Source: Fimenecus sp964540535
GTDB taxonomy: Bacteria; Bacillota; Clostridia; Oscillospirales; Acutalibacteraceae
Direction: 5' to 3'
DNA: 64,000 bases
Assembly: GCA_964540535.1 (NCBI GenBank)
Contig: CAZIMO010000005.1
Location: forward strand, 131,192-195,191
Shown: positions 1 to 9,266 of the stretch, piece by piece
Layout: every line of letters starts with the position of its first letter
Numbering within the stretch: position 1 is the stretch's first letter
Made by a program: the position numbers and the translations under genes
The notes under the pieces: model-generated
What the model saw: the letters and a program-made list of their open reading frames with translations, nothing else
What the model was told of the DNA's origin: nothing
Database searches by the model: none

Positions 1-570
1 ATCAAGCGAAACATTTGAAAGCTCAAATCCGTTTTGAGAAAAGCTTTCAAGTGAATATTCAAAAAATCCTCGGTTATCGGTTTTCTGCGCGATAAACCCG
101 CCGTCGCAAAGCAGTTTTTTATATATTTCAAGAAAATCCTTATATGTAAGTCTGTGGCATTCGTGCTTATTCTTGGGGTAGGGGGTGCTGAAATTCAGAT
201 AAATTTCACTTACACTCTTTTCTTTAATGAAAAGCGCAAGATATTCAGCCCTCATTTCAAGAAAACGAATGTTAGTAATTTCTTCTTTCTGAACTTTTTC
301 GCAGGCTTCAACAAGCACGCTCGGCGCACATTCTATGGCAAGAATATTTTTGTCAGGATTTCTGCGCGCATATTCGCATACAAACTGACCCTTACCGCAC
401 CCGATTTCCATTACAAGCGGTGCTTTTCTGCCGAAAACAGCGTCAAGGTCAAGGTGCTGAAGCTCTTCCTGCTCTGTTCTGAAATCAAAGGAGTTAAGCT
501 CATAAGGTATTCTTAACTCACTGCAATTTTCATGCCTTTCATTAAAATTTCTGATTTTTTTTAATCTCAT
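1..570 (-). CDS. trmB: tRNA (guanine-N7-)-methyltransferase, 3' end cut by window edge
   Basis: TrmB methylates G46 in the tRNA variable loop using SAM. The 190 visible residues start at ATG 570 and stay open to base 1, so the C-terminus lies outside the window. The SAM-binding motif EIGCGKG is at residues 55-61 and the family motif NFSTPYPK at about 126-133, followed by RLTY. The family usually has Asp where this protein has Thr (NFSDPWPK in many members); as far as I recall, Thr variants occur in some Clostridia. It is the last visible gene of the minus-strand operon that begins with tmk, 43 bp after the YhhN gene. The identification is secure. Confidence 0.93.
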   Translation of the reverse strand, partial: MRLKKIRNFNERHENCSELRIPYELNSFDFRTEQEELQHLDLDAVFGRKAPLVMEIGCGKGQFVCEYARRNPDKNILAIECAPSVLVEACEKVQKEEITNIRFLEMRAEYLALFIKEKSVSEIYLNFSTPYPKNKHECHRLTYKDFLEIYKKLLCDGGFIAQKTDNRGFFEYSLESFSQNGFELSNVSLD

Positions 571-612
571 ATGTATCACCGATGAACAAAATAGAAGAAA
601 CTACCGCCGATT

Positions 613-1353
613 TTATGCCTTTACCATCAATACTGATGAGGCTAAAAGCATTTGCGCGGTAAAATATGTAACAATATTAAATACTTTGAGCCGTCTGTTC
701 TCATTATGACCGCCTAAAAGCATAACGCCCAGCGAAAAGTCCGACATAAAGAATAACAGTCCGCCGAGTATAAGCCAAATAAGCACAGTTATTCCGTTTT
801 CATTGCCGGAATTAAGATATGTAATTCCAAGCGTTACCGATTTTATCAGCATTATCAAAAGGAATGTGCCGTAAAGAAATGTAACGCCCTTTAAGAACGG
901 TGTTTCAAAATGGAATTTCTTTATCATAATGAAGCCGAACACAATAAACATAACCACAAACACGATAAGCTCCGGTATTGTCACGTAGCTCATTTCGGGA
1001 TTGAAAAAGTGACCTGCACGAATGAACGCAATGATATAGGCAAGGTGTCCCAGTCCGAAGCCCACGCCGCCCGTGAGAAAATATGTCATATTGCTTTTCG
1101 CGTGAAGAAAATAATCGCCGAACCACCCAAAAGCAAGACCGATGATTATTGTTATTGCGTATGACGTGAAATTTTCGGCAATGAACATTGATAAAATGCC
1201 TGTGCATAAAAAGGCAGTTGAACAAATCATTTTTAAACAAAGCGATTTTTTGTTAGGTTTAGGCCAAAACGCTTTAAGATAGAGCGGAGTAAAAATGATT
1301 TCAATAATAACACATACTGCCAATAAAATTTTTAATACCAAAACAATCCCCAA
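613..1353 (-). CDS. YhhN family membrane protein (lysoplasmalogenase-like)
   Basis: A 246-residue, almost entirely hydrophobic protein with about eight predicted membrane segments. The conserved YhhN/TMEM86 features are visible: GDYFLH near residue 79 and a second block with FGLGHLAY near 100. Eukaryotic TMEM86B and some bacterial relatives hydrolyse the vinyl-ether bond of lysoplasmalogens, which would fit an anaerobe that makes plasmalogens. The activity of this protein is inferred from the family only. It lies 46 bp downstream of the U32 gene and probably shares its transcript. Confidence 0.8.
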   Translation of the reverse strand: MGIVLVLKILLAVCVIIEIIFTPLYLKAFWPKPNKKSLCLKMICSTAFLCTGILSMFIAENFTSYAITIIIGLAFGWFGDYFLHAKSNMTYFLTGGVGFGLGHLAYIIAFIRAGHFFNPEMSYVTIPELIVFVVMFIVFGFIMIKKFHFETPFLKGVTFLYGTFLLIMLIKSVTLGITYLNSGNENGITVLIWLILGGLLFFMSDFSLGVMLLGGHNENRRLKVFNIVTYFTAQMLLASSVLMVKA

Positions 1354-1399
1354 TTTCTCTTTTTTATTTATAATCCGTAAAGCTAATAAACTTTACAGA

Positions 1400-2632
1400 T
1401 TATTTTTCTTTTCTTAAAAGTGTTCCCCTCGGAAATACCAAATCACTTTTAATTTTTACAGTCATCATAGGATGCGGAGCGGCTTCAAGTTCATTGCCGT
1501 CAGCGTCAAAAATCTCTTCTGCGGTAAAAACAACAGGCTCGGCAGATGGCTGAAGCGCGTCAAGTATATCCCCTTTACAAAACTTGTTGCGCTGTTCAAC
1601 AATCAAATAGCCGTCTTGGCAGTCCTTTACCTCTGCCATAACATCATAATGTCGTTTATACCCGCCCTCAAAGCTGATATTCGCATTTTCATTAGGCGAA
1701 TTAAAGTAGAATCCCGTGCAGTAATCACGGTAGCTTACTTTATAAACCTCATCAATTACCCATTGAGGAGGAGTGAAATCCTTTGAGGGATTTTTTAGAT
1801 ATTTGTCAATCGCAACTCGGTAAGCATTTGTAATAACCGCCGCATAATAAGCCGATTTTGCTCTGCCCTCAATTTTAAAGCTTGAAATTCCCGCTTCAAT
1901 CATTTCGGGTATATGCTCAATCATACACATATCCTTTGAGTTGAGAATGTATGTACCTTCTTTTGAGTCTTGAATGGGGAAGTACATTCCGTCACGCTTA
2001 ACCTCCATTAGAGCGTATTCCCAACGGCAGGGCTGAGCGCACTCGCCGCGGTTTGCATCTCTGTTGACAAGATAGTTTGAAAGCAAGCACCTGCCCGAGA
2101 ACGAAACGCACATAGCACCGTGAATAAAGCATTCAATTTCAAGATCTTTAGGTACTTTTGCGCGAATTTCAGCAATTTCGTTAAGTGAAAGCTCACGGGC
2201 AGTAACAACTCGTGACGCGCCCATATTATAAAATTCATTTGCAGTTACATGGTTTACAATTCCTGCCTGCGTTGAAATGTGTATCGGCACATTAGGCGCA
2301 TACTTTTTGCAAAGCGACATTACTCCTATATCCGCAACAATGAATGCGTCAACACCGATTTCAGCCCATTTTTCCAAGTATTCGGGTAATTTTGCAATTT
2401 CATCATTTCTTGCCAGCGTGTTACAGGTGAGATAAACCTTAACGCCCTTTGCGTGACAAAGTTCAACGGCATCTTTAAGCTGTTCAAAATTAAAATTTTG
2501 CGGAGCGGCACGCATACCGAATGCGTCACCGCCCAAATATACTGCGTCAGCACCGTACATCAGCGCCGCTTCAAGCCGTTCACGGTCGCCTGCAGGAGCT
2601 AAAAGCTCGGGTACAATTACTGCGTTTTCCAC
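1400..2632 (-). CDS. Peptidase U32 family protein (TrhP/YrrO-like, tRNA U34 hydroxylation)
   Basis: 410 residues starting at a GTG (2632), just after the mltG stop. The N-terminus PELLAPAGDRERLEAAL and the block at residues 166-182 (E-x-C-F-I-H-G-A-M-C then SGRC), with further cysteines at 198 and 202, are typical of the U32 family. Several U32 proteins (E. coli YegQ/TrhP, B. subtilis YrrN/YrrO) are needed for 5-hydroxyuridine at tRNA position 34, using prephenate and a cysteine-ligated Fe-S centre. That role is likelier here than proteolysis. Placement after mltG parallels Firmicutes in which yrrL (mltG) and yrrN/yrrO are close neighbours. Confidence 0.85.
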   Translation of the reverse strand: MENAVIVPELLAPAGDRERLEAALMYGADAVYLGGDAFGMRAAPQNFNFEQLKDAVELCHAKGVKVYLTCNTLARNDEIAKLPEYLEKWAEIGVDAFIVADIGVMSLCKKYAPNVPIHISTQAGIVNHVTANEFYNMGASRVVTARELSLNEIAEIRAKVPKDLEIECFIHGAMCVSFSGRCLLSNYLVNRDANRGECAQPCRWEYALMEVKRDGMYFPIQDSKEGTYILNSKDMCMIEHIPEMIEAGISSFKIEGRAKSAYYAAVITNAYRVAIDKYLKNPSKDFTPPQWVIDEVYKVSYRDYCTGFYFNSPNENANISFEGGYKRHYDVMAEVKDCQDGYLIVEQRNKFCKGDILDALQPSAEPVVFTAEEIFDADGNELEAAPHPMMTVKIKSDLVFPRGTLLRKEK

Positions 2633-2636
2633 ACTA

Positions 2637-4334
2637 TCATTCCTCTGTGTTAATTTTATTGATGGCTCTCAAATTTGAATTATGCTCTTTTAAAGTAGAA
2701 GCCATATAAATCTTTTTATTCTTATCGTGAGCAAAGAAATAATATTGAGAAGCCTCCGGATTGAGAGCCGCCTCAATGGCAGCTGTACCCGGATTACATA
2801 TCGCACCTACGGGAAGTCCGGGACATTCATATGTGTTATATGCAAGAATATAGGCATTAAGCTTTGAAGTGGCTGTAATTCTTTGCGAAACTGTGTTTGT
2901 AACATAGTCCTTTGTTGAGTCACAGTCAAGGGTGGGGTAAAGTCCCGAACGGTTAAGTCTGTTGTGAAGAACTGACGAAATCAAGGTAAACTGCTCGTGA
3001 TTTGCGCCCTCTTTTTCAATAACAGAAGCAAGGGTAATAATATCGTCGGTGGTCATTCCAAGCTCTGCCGCCCTTGCCGCATATTCTTCTGTCCAACGGT
3101 TTGAAAAAGTGTTAAGGAATTTGCGAATTACCGTTGCAGGGTCAGCACCCTGTTCAAATTCGTATGTTGCAGGGAACATATATCCCTCAATTGTATGGTA
3201 ACGCTTTTCTTTGTCATCAAGCTTTGCAATAAATGAATATTCCTCGCTGAAATCAATTGAATCAATGGTCTTATAAAGAGCTTCCGAGGTGCAGACATTG
3301 TTCTTTTCAAGACGCTCAAAAATCTGATCTATTGTGTAGCCCTCGGGAATTGTAATGCTGATCATCGCGCCGCGTGTACTGCTCGTTTTAAAGCGGTCAA
3401 TCATCTTTTCAACGCCCAAATCGTCGGTGAAATAATAAACGCCGGGCAAATATCCCTCATCGCTTTCACCCATAATTGATAAGAAAATATTGCAGAACAG
3501 ACTGTTTTTGATAAGCCCTGCTTCATCAAGCACCTTAACGGCTGTTTTGGTGTCAGCGTCATTAGGAAGAGTAACTTCGATTACCGTTTCACCGTTACGG
3601 TTAATTGCAAGAACATCGTTTATACAGCTAAGAGCCACTGACGCCAAAAGAATTGACGCAATGAAGCAGCAGCCGAAAGCGATAAACTGATATTTATTGG
3701 TTTTAAAGGTCTTTATAATCAGTGCCGAAAGAGCGTTCCAGTCAATTCTCGTTTTACCGTTTACTTTGTAGAGAATGCCTGCGCTGTTTTTTTGCGGAGC
3801 ATGGGCATAAAGCTCATCATCTTCTGTGCTTTCAGAAGTATTCTTTTTAGCTTCAATTTTTCTTATTGCCTTGGCGGCAAGAATTGCAGCAGGAGAAGCT
3901 TTTCGGCGGTTAGAACTGCGTACTTCTGTATTTTCTTCAGCTTCCTTTGCTGTGGGATAACGCTTGTTGAGCGGAGTTTTTCTCGCAGAAAATTCCATAG
4001 TAAGGCTCTGTTCAGCTTGCGGTTTTACTTCTTTTTGAGAAGAAATCTCTTTAAATGACTTCACAAGGTCAATATCGAGTGAGTAATCGGGCTTGCTCTT
4101 GTGAGAAATGTCAATGTTGAAAACAGGCTCTTCCAAAGGATCAGATACAGATTTAGACTCCGGTCTTGGTTCGCTTTTCAGTTTAGGCACAGCTCGCTGA
4201 ACAGGATTGTTAACCGTCTTTTTTACAGGCTCATCTGTCGGCTTTGAGGCTTTGCTTCCAAGGCTTTCGCCTGCATATTCATTTAAAAGGTCTTCATAAC
4301 TGCTATCAGAAAATCCGTCTGAAAATCTGTTCAC
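2637..4334 (-). CDS. mltG: Endolytic murein transglycosylase MltG with long cytoplasmic N-terminus
   Basis: MltG (YceG-like) cleaves nascent peptidoglycan glycan strands at the outer face of the membrane. The 565 residues comprise a charged, low-complexity cytoplasmic region (about 1-210), one membrane segment (about 215-238), a LysM-like part, and the catalytic domain. That domain carries the conserved IEKEG at 439-443, with the catalytic Glu in this EKE motif, followed by SSVLHNRL and the PTLDCDST region. The family is often about 340-380 residues, so the N-terminal extension is long, as in several Clostridia. The ATG overlaps the end of the cyclo-ligase gene by 4 bp (ATGA), which suggests translational coupling. 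Confidence 0.93.
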   Translation of the reverse strand: MNRFSDGFSDSSYEDLLNEYAGESLGSKASKPTDEPVKKTVNNPVQRAVPKLKSEPRPESKSVSDPLEEPVFNIDISHKSKPDYSLDIDLVKSFKEISSQKEVKPQAEQSLTMEFSARKTPLNKRYPTAKEAEENTEVRSSNRRKASPAAILAAKAIRKIEAKKNTSESTEDDELYAHAPQKNSAGILYKVNGKTRIDWNALSALIIKTFKTNKYQFIAFGCCFIASILLASVALSCINDVLAINRNGETVIEVTLPNDADTKTAVKVLDEAGLIKNSLFCNIFLSIMGESDEGYLPGVYYFTDDLGVEKMIDRFKTSSTRGAMISITIPEGYTIDQIFERLEKNNVCTSEALYKTIDSIDFSEEYSFIAKLDDKEKRYHTIEGYMFPATYEFEQGADPATVIRKFLNTFSNRWTEEYAARAAELGMTTDDIITLASVIEKEGANHEQFTLISSVLHNRLNRSGLYPTLDCDSTKDYVTNTVSQRITATSKLNAYILAYNTYECPGLPVGAICNPGTAAIEAALNPEASQYYFFAHDKNKKIYMASTLKEHNSNLRAINKINTEE

Positions 4335-4885
4335 AGAAATACCTCCTTATCGGTAGCAACAATGCTTACCTTAATATCATATTCATCGGCCGGCAAATTA
4401 TCTCGGTACAGCTCGCTGTAACAGGGACAAATGCTTACGCCGTTAAAATTCTTTAAAAATCTGTCATAATATCCGCCGCCGTAGCCTATGCGGTATTTGC
4501 GTTTGTCAGCGGAAAGTGCAGGGACAATAATAATGTCATTTTTTTTCGGCTTATACGGCTCACAGGTAGTATCGGGTTCAAGAATATTGTATCTGCCGAT
4601 ATGCAGATCTTTATGAGAATTTACCTTTAAAAACTCCATATTACCCTTGCTGTCGAGACAAACAGGATAATATACAGATTTATTTTCAACTCGGCAATGC
4701 TCAATAATATACTGTGTGTCAAATTCTTCATCGGTTGAGGCAAAAACAAGAACCTGCTCTGCCTTTTTAAAATAGATACTGTTAATTATTTTTTCGCTTA
4801 TTATTTTATCGTATACCGATTTTTGGCTTTTCAGTATGTTTTTTCGCTCTTCACGAAGAATTCTTCGCAATTCATGTTTATCCAT
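4331..4885 (-). CDS. 5-formyltetrahydrofolate cyclo-ligase
   Basis: Converts 5-formyl-THF to 5,10-methenyl-THF with ATP, returning stored folate to the active pool. The family signature GYGGGYYDRFL is clear near residue 137 of the 184-residue product, and the basic N-terminal helix (KHELRRILREERKNIL) is typical. A longer open frame extends to 4966, but the start is placed at ATG 4885. That start gives the normal family length and overlaps the DJ-1 stop in an ATGGATAA arrangement. It complements the fhs, thyX and ZTP-riboswitch genes elsewhere in the window. Confidence 0.9.
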   Translation of the reverse strand: MDKHELRRILREERKNILKSQKSVYDKIISEKIINSIYFKKAEQVLVFASTDEEFDTQYIIEHCRVENKSVYYPVCLDSKGNMEFLKVNSHKDLHIGRYNILEPDTTCEPYKPKKNDIIIVPALSADKRKYRIGYGGGYYDRFLKNFNGVSICPCYSELYRDNLPADEYDIKVSIVATDKEVFL

Positions 4886-5426
4886 TATATATCTGTAAGG
4901 ATGCGCGGATTTTATTTGCTGTATTATCTCCTGCAAGAGCTTCTGCAATCTGCAATCCGAATTCAATTGAACTGCCCATTCCCCGTGCAGTGATTATATT
5001 GCCGTCACGGGCAACATATTTTTCCGAAAGCACTGCACCCGACAGTTCGGCTTCAAATCCCGGGAAAGCGGTTGCTTCTTTACCGTTTAAAATTCCTTTG
5101 TGACCGAGAATTGACGGTGCGGCACAAATTGCACAAACAAATTTGTTGTTTTCAACCGCCCAATCAATTGCTTTTTGCACAACAGGGCTTTTTTCAAGAT
5201 TAAGCGTACCCGGCATTCCGCCCGGCAGTATAATAGCCTCAACCTTTTCGTCAAGAACTAAATCTCTCTCGTAAATATCAGCGGCAACTGCTATTTGGTG
5301 CGAGCCGATTACAAAATCTTCGCCCACGCCGACAGTGTAAACTTCAAGCTCTGCACGGCGAAGCACATCAACGGTGGCGAGCGCTTCAATTTCTTCAAAT
5401 CCCGGCGCTAAAAATACATAAATCAT
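4878..5426 (-). CDS. DJ-1/PfpI (YajL-type) family protein
   Basis: 182 residues, a complete single-domain DJ-1 superfamily protein. The reactive cysteine is in AICAAPSIL (C101), the acidic partner in APGFEEIEA (E11/E12), and the GG turn in ILPGGMPG. Family members act as redox-sensing chaperones or glyoxalase/deglycase enzymes; which applies here cannot be read from sequence. It is the fourth gene of the tmk operon, 4 bp after the GNAT gene, and overlaps the cyclo-ligase start. Confidence 0.88.
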   Translation of the reverse strand: MIYVFLAPGFEEIEALATVDVLRRAELEVYTVGVGEDFVIGSHQIAVAADIYERDLVLDEKVEAIILPGGMPGTLNLEKSPVVQKAIDWAVENNKFVCAICAAPSILGHKGILNGKEATAFPGFEAELSGAVLSEKYVARDGNIITARGMGSSIEFGLQIAEALAGDNTANKIRASLQIYNG

Positions 5427-5430
5427 AATG

Positions 5431-6150
5431 TCACTCCAAAGTAATGCCGATATAACAGCATATATTTTTGATTTCTTTATTTTCGATTTTAATCATTGCA
5501 GGGGCTTCAACTTCGCCGAAATCTATGTTCCCTTGAATTACTGTACCGTTTGCTTTATATTCATCAGGAATTTCTTCAAAACTGCCATTGGCGTTTCTTA
5601 TAATAATGGGGTCATCGTCAAAAACAAGACCGAAATCATTAAGATTTCCTCCGTAATGAACGCAAGCCTTTTCCCAGTATTCGCAAACGGACTTGTCAAA
5701 GCTTAATTCAGCTTGAAATTTAAGCATTTCGTTCTTTATCGGTATTTCGCCGTCTGCTGTGTAAGTTCTTCTGATACCGAAAGGTGAAAATCCGCATTTT
5801 TCGTAATAATCAAATAAGGATTTTTCAGCAGGAATTAACACCAAAAAATCATAACCGTTTTCACTGCACAAATTATACGAAAAATCAAGCAGTTTTTTCA
5901 TATAGCTTTTACCGCGGTGAGCGTATTCAGTCATTGCGCAGTAAACGCATTTGCCGCGGAACTCGGCGATTTTGCAATCGAGCAAAAACAGAGCAGAAAC
6001 AATTTTGCTGTTAATCCGTATTACCGGAGCAGTAACTTTATCAAAAATATTTTCAAAAAAATATTCGGTAACCTCGCTGTCCTCAAGAAAAATGCTTTGC
6101 CACATTCGGCTTAAAAAAGGTATATCATTTTTATCGGCAAAATCTATCAT
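5431..6150 (-). CDS. GNAT family N-acetyltransferase
   Basis: 239 residues. The acetyl-CoA binding region is recognisable as TEYAHRGKSYMKKLLDF (motif A, residues about 90-106). It is followed by a beta-strand and the GYDFLVLIPAEKSLFDYYEKCGF region (motif B), where YYEKCGF is a standard GNAT ending. About 90 further residues follow with no assignable fold. The substrate is unknown. It starts 2 bp after the DUF2156 stop and probably shares its function with that gene, since this GNAT-DUF2156 pair lies inside one operon. Confidence 0.82.
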   Translation of the reverse strand: MIDFADKNDIPFLSRMWQSIFLEDSEVTEYFFENIFDKVTAPVIRINSKIVSALFLLDCKIAEFRGKCVYCAMTEYAHRGKSYMKKLLDFSYNLCSENGYDFLVLIPAEKSLFDYYEKCGFSPFGIRRTYTADGEIPIKNEMLKFQAELSFDKSVCEYWEKACVHYGGNLNDFGLVFDDDPIIIRNANGSFEEIPDEYKANGTVIQGNIDFGEVEAPAMIKIENKEIKNICCYIGITLE

Positions 6151-6152
6151 AA

Positions 6153-7037
6153 TTAACCCTTGTATACGGCCGAATATTTAACTACAAGGCGGTGGGGATA
6201 ATATGAAAGCTTTGCTTGCCGAAGCCCATCACTGCCTGTGTCATCTTCACGGTTTATAAACTCATATTTACCCAGCATCTGTCTTGCCAATTCACGGTTT
6301 ATCATCTGGTATGCCCCGCGAATATCGCCGTAAGCCTTTTCAACATGAGTGCAGAAAGTGCTGTCGTTAAGCTTTTCGCCGAAAGTGAATGCCACAATTT
6401 CGTTTTCGATTGTCAGCACTCCGCCCTCAAGACCTAAATCAAAGTAGTTTTGCAAAGCGATTTTTATCGCAATATGCTCATTAAGAATTTCTTCGGGATT
6501 TTTTTCACGGTTGAGCCGTTCCCAATGCTCGTTTAAAAGCTTGCACTGCTCAATATTACTTTCGTTTATCGGCTCGTATTTCCAATCAAAATTGTTTTCA
6601 AAATAAGAAATATGATTTCTTTTTCCGTGATATTTACGCCCTGCAAGATTTGCCAAATCCTCGGTTTTATAAAGATAATCAAAGTAATCTCTTGTTTCGG
6701 TGATTTCAAATTTATCGGGAAAAAGAGAATTTAACTCATCTTTATCCTTTTCGGTTAAACCGTAAAATTCAAGCGCTATGTCCGATTTTTCGGTGAACTC
6801 AATAAGTTTGTTGATTGTTGACTTTTTGTCGCCGTTACCGATAGGGTAGCAGAATACAGGCTCTTCGGTAAAATCGGCAGAAACAAAAATTCCGCTGTCA
6901 TTGCATATTTTGTTTTCGTAAATCTGTGACCACATAAAAATATTGCCGAAGCAGTATTCACAGCAGTCTGTCTGACCCTCGCTGAATGCGTTGCGCACCC
7001 ATTCAGAGTCCGAAAGCGCGGGGGAGTGGAACTCCAT
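6153..7037 (-). CDS. DUF2156 domain protein (GNAT-like, MprF C-terminal type)
   Basis: 294 residues matching the DUF2156 pattern: an N-terminal WSQIYENKI region after CCEYCFGNIFMW, a central YLYKTEDLANLAGRKYHGKR block and a C-terminal half with GAYQMINRELARQM and NREDDTGSDGLRQAK. The fold is a double GNAT domain, as in the lysyl-transfer part of MprF. Free-standing copies have no settled function; aminoacyl-tRNA-dependent transfer is a family-based possibility only. The ATG is directly adjacent to the tmk stop. No membrane segment is visible, unlike full MprF. Confidence 0.82.
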   Translation of the reverse strand: MEFHSPALSDSEWVRNAFSEGQTDCCEYCFGNIFMWSQIYENKICNDSGIFVSADFTEEPVFCYPIGNGDKKSTINKLIEFTEKSDIALEFYGLTEKDKDELNSLFPDKFEITETRDYFDYLYKTEDLANLAGRKYHGKRNHISYFENNFDWKYEPINESNIEQCKLLNEHWERLNREKNPEEILNEHIAIKIALQNYFDLGLEGGVLTIENEIVAFTFGEKLNDSTFCTHVEKAYGDIRGAYQMINRELARQMLGKYEFINREDDTGSDGLRQAKLSYYPHRLVVKYSAVYKG

Positions 7038-7703
7038 TTATATAATCTCCTTAACTATGCTGAAAATCTTATCGCTGATAACGCTGATAGGAAGCGGTTC
7101 ATCGCCCTCAAAGCATTTAACCACATTCCAAGAAAAACGTTCGGCGGTATATAAAGCGGCTTCACGGCAGGCTTTAAGATATTCAACATTTGCCTCGTGA
7201 ACATCCTTTTTAGCCTCTTCGCCCTCATAACGCTTTGACATAAGCCGTTGTGAAATGTCAACGTCCATATCAAGGTAGATCACTGCGTCGGGCGAGGGAA
7301 TTTCCATCATTGTATATTCTGTGCCGAAAAGCCAGTCAAGATACTTGTCCCAATCGGTTTTAGGAAGCTTAACTGTCTGATGAACGGCATTTGATGTGGT
7401 ATAGCGGTCAGCTAAAATTAAAGTGCCGTTTTTGTAATCGTCGCCCCAAATGTTTTTATAGCTTGCATAGCGGTCAATCGCATAAAAAAGTGACGCCGAA
7501 TAAATATTGACATCCGACGGATTTTTACCGAATTCGCCTGCAAGATACATTTTTACAAGAGTGCTTGATTTATTTTCATAGTCTGGCAACTTTATTTGCT
7601 TAAGCTTAATATTACTGTCAGCAAGCCTTTGCTTTAAAAGCTCAACCTGTGTTGATTTACCGCTGCCGTCAAGTCCTTCAATTACAATCAGTTTTCCGTT
7701 CAT
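7038..7703 (-). CDS. tmk: Thymidylate kinase (dTMP kinase)
   Basis: Phosphorylates dTMP to dTDP. The 221-residue product has the P-loop GLDGSGKST (10-18), the DRY motif followed by TSNAVHQ, and a lid-like SKRYEGEEAKKD segment. The open frame extends to 7802, but ATG 7703 is chosen because AGGGAAG lies six bases upstream and the protein then begins at the family's usual N-terminus. First gene of the nine-gene minus-strand operon. It diverges from thyX, so dTMP synthesis and phosphorylation genes share one 185-bp intergenic region. Confidence 0.93.
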   Translation of the reverse strand: MNGKLIVIEGLDGSGKSTQVELLKQRLADSNIKLKQIKLPDYENKSSTLVKMYLAGEFGKNPSDVNIYSASLFYAIDRYASYKNIWGDDYKNGTLILADRYTTSNAVHQTVKLPKTDWDKYLDWLFGTEYTMMEIPSPDAVIYLDMDVDISQRLMSKRYEGEEAKKDVHEANVEYLKACREAALYTAERFSWNVVKCFEGDEPLPISVISDKIFSIVKEII

Positions 7704-7739
7704 TGCAAACTTCCCTATATCCATAATTATACAGATTGC

Positions 7740-7768
7740 ATTATACCAAATTTTTTTTGACTTTACAA
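7740..7768 (-). promoter_or_regulatory. Promoter of the tmk operon
   Basis: On the minus strand TTGTAA (7768-7763) and TATAAT (7745-7740) are separated by 17 bp, about 40 bp upstream of the chosen tmk start. Nothing comparable lies before the downstream genes, so this should drive the whole operon. Confidence 0.6.
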
Positions 7769-7816
7769 TGCAAAAACAACATATTTTTATTAAGATTAAC
7801 AAAAAAATAACTATTG

Positions 7817-7845
7817 TTGCAGAGAATTATTTTTTATGATACAAT
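7817..7845 (+). promoter_or_regulatory. Promoter of thyX
   Basis: TTGCAG (7817-7822), a 17-bp spacer, then TACAAT (7840-7845), 42 bp before the thyX ATG and divergent from the tmk promoter. Confidence 0.55.
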
Positions 7846-7887
7846 GTAATGGATTAAATATATTTGGTGTAAAAAGAAGGATTTTTT

Positions 7888-9261
7888 ATGGCATACGATT
7901 ACAACAAAAGCACAGCGCTGATTATCGGAATGACCGATACTGACGAAAAGGTGACTGCGGCAAGCGGCAGAATTTCAACGCAGGAGGGTACAGCTCTTTC
8001 TATTTGGGATAAATCGCAGAATAAAGAGAAAAATGCAAATCTTATCGGCAAGGTTACCGCTTCGGGACACACAAGCACGGTTGAGCATACATATTTTCAA
8101 ATTGCTTTTCAGAATGTCACTGCAGTTGTTGAGCAGTTTATAATCGAATTCAGACTTGCATCATTTACGGTTAAGTCAAGACGGTATGTTAATTTCAGTG
8201 ACGCAGGCTTTTATGTTCCCGAATTTAATGATGCTGAAATTGAAAAATCCTATAAAGAGCATATGTCAAAAATGTTTGCTCTCTATGACGAACTTTGTGC
8301 TAACGGAGTTCTGCGTGAAGATGCCCGTTTTGTATTGCCATACTGTCTTTACAGCAATTTTTTCTGTTCGGTAAACGGCAGAGAATTTCTGAATATGCTT
8401 TCCGCTATGATTTGCGGCAGGGGTGCTAAATATCCCGAAATAAAAAAATTGGGTCTTGAACTCTATGAGCAGGCAAAAACAAAAGCCCCGGGCATTATGT
8501 CAAGCTTTAATCCCGAAAAGGTTTATAACGATGTCCCTGACCTTTCGTTTATTGATGTTGAGGCAGAGCGCTCTTCTGCTCCTGTTGAGCTTTTAAATTC
8601 AACTTCAAATGCGGCAAAATGTATCGCAAGAAACGCTCTGATTTCAGGCGGAAACTATTCTTCAAATCAAATTGAAAAAATCCTTTCAGACGAAAATACA
8701 ACTGAAAAAATCATTGAATCGGTTATTAAATGCAAACGGCCCAGAGCCTTGGAGTGTGCAAATTACACAATCCGCTTTAACAATGTTTCACTTTCTTGCA
8801 TAACTCACTTTGCGCGCCACAGAATTCAGTCAATCGAAATTCCCGAGCTTACAAAGACAGACAGAACAAGCTATATTGTTCCGCATATTTTAGAAGATAA
8901 GCCAGAACTTCTCCGGAAATACAAAAATGCTTTTGCTGAAACGGCAAAAGAGTATGAAAGACTTAAAAAGCTGGGCGTCAGTGAAGAATTATTGGTATAT
9001 TATCAGTTAAGCGGCAATACATTAGATATTGTAACAACTATGAACGCAAGACAAATTTTATTATTTATGAAGCTTCGCTCCTGCACCCGCGCTCAATGGG
9101 AAATCCGGGAATATGCCGTTGAAGCACTCGCGCTTCTTCGTAAAGCAGAGCCTTCGGTGTTTAAATTCTACGGTCCGAGCTGTTTTGTGGGCGCTTGCCC
9201 CGAAGGCAGAATGTCCTGCGGAAGAGCGGCAGAGATTAAAGAGAGCTTCAAAACACTCTGA
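7888..9261 (+). CDS. thyX: FAD-dependent thymidylate synthase, double-length ThyX
   Basis: ThyX makes dTMP from dUMP using methylene-THF and reduced FAD. The 457-residue protein is about twice the usual ~220-250. The N-terminal half carries EFRLASFTVKSRRYV, which keeps the Ser and Arg-Tyr end of the RHRxxSxNexSxRY signature but lost RHR. The C-terminal half carries FARHRIQSIEIPEL, which keeps RHR but not the Asn-Glu-Ser part, and ends with RSCTRAQWEIREYA, the normal C-terminal ThyX substrate motif. This is best read as a fused pseudo-dimer with divided active-site residues. Tmk, the next enzyme in the pathway, is encoded divergently next door. Confidence 0.9.
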   Translation: MAYDYNKSTALIIGMTDTDEKVTAASGRISTQEGTALSIWDKSQNKEKNANLIGKVTASGHTSTVEHTYFQIAFQNVTAVVEQFIIEFRLASFTVKSRRYVNFSDAGFYVPEFNDAEIEKSYKEHMSKMFALYDELCANGVLREDARFVLPYCLYSNFFCSVNGREFLNMLSAMICGRGAKYPEIKKLGLELYEQAKTKAPGIMSSFNPEKVYNDVPDLSFIDVEAERSSAPVELLNSTSNAAKCIARNALISGGNYSSNQIEKILSDENTTEKIIESVIKCKRPRALECANYTIRFNNVSLSCITHFARHRIQSIEIPELTKTDRTSYIVPHILEDKPELLRKYKNAFAETAKEYERLKKLGVSEELLVYYQLSGNTLDIVTTMNARQILLFMKLRSCTRAQWEIREYAVEALALLRKAEPSVFKFYGPSCFVGACPEGRMSCGRAAEIKESFKTL

Positions 9262-9266
9262 TAAAA

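Noticed and set aside
154..516. Plus-strand open frame of 120 codons
   Set aside because: Shadow of trmB on the minus strand; its translation has no family features.
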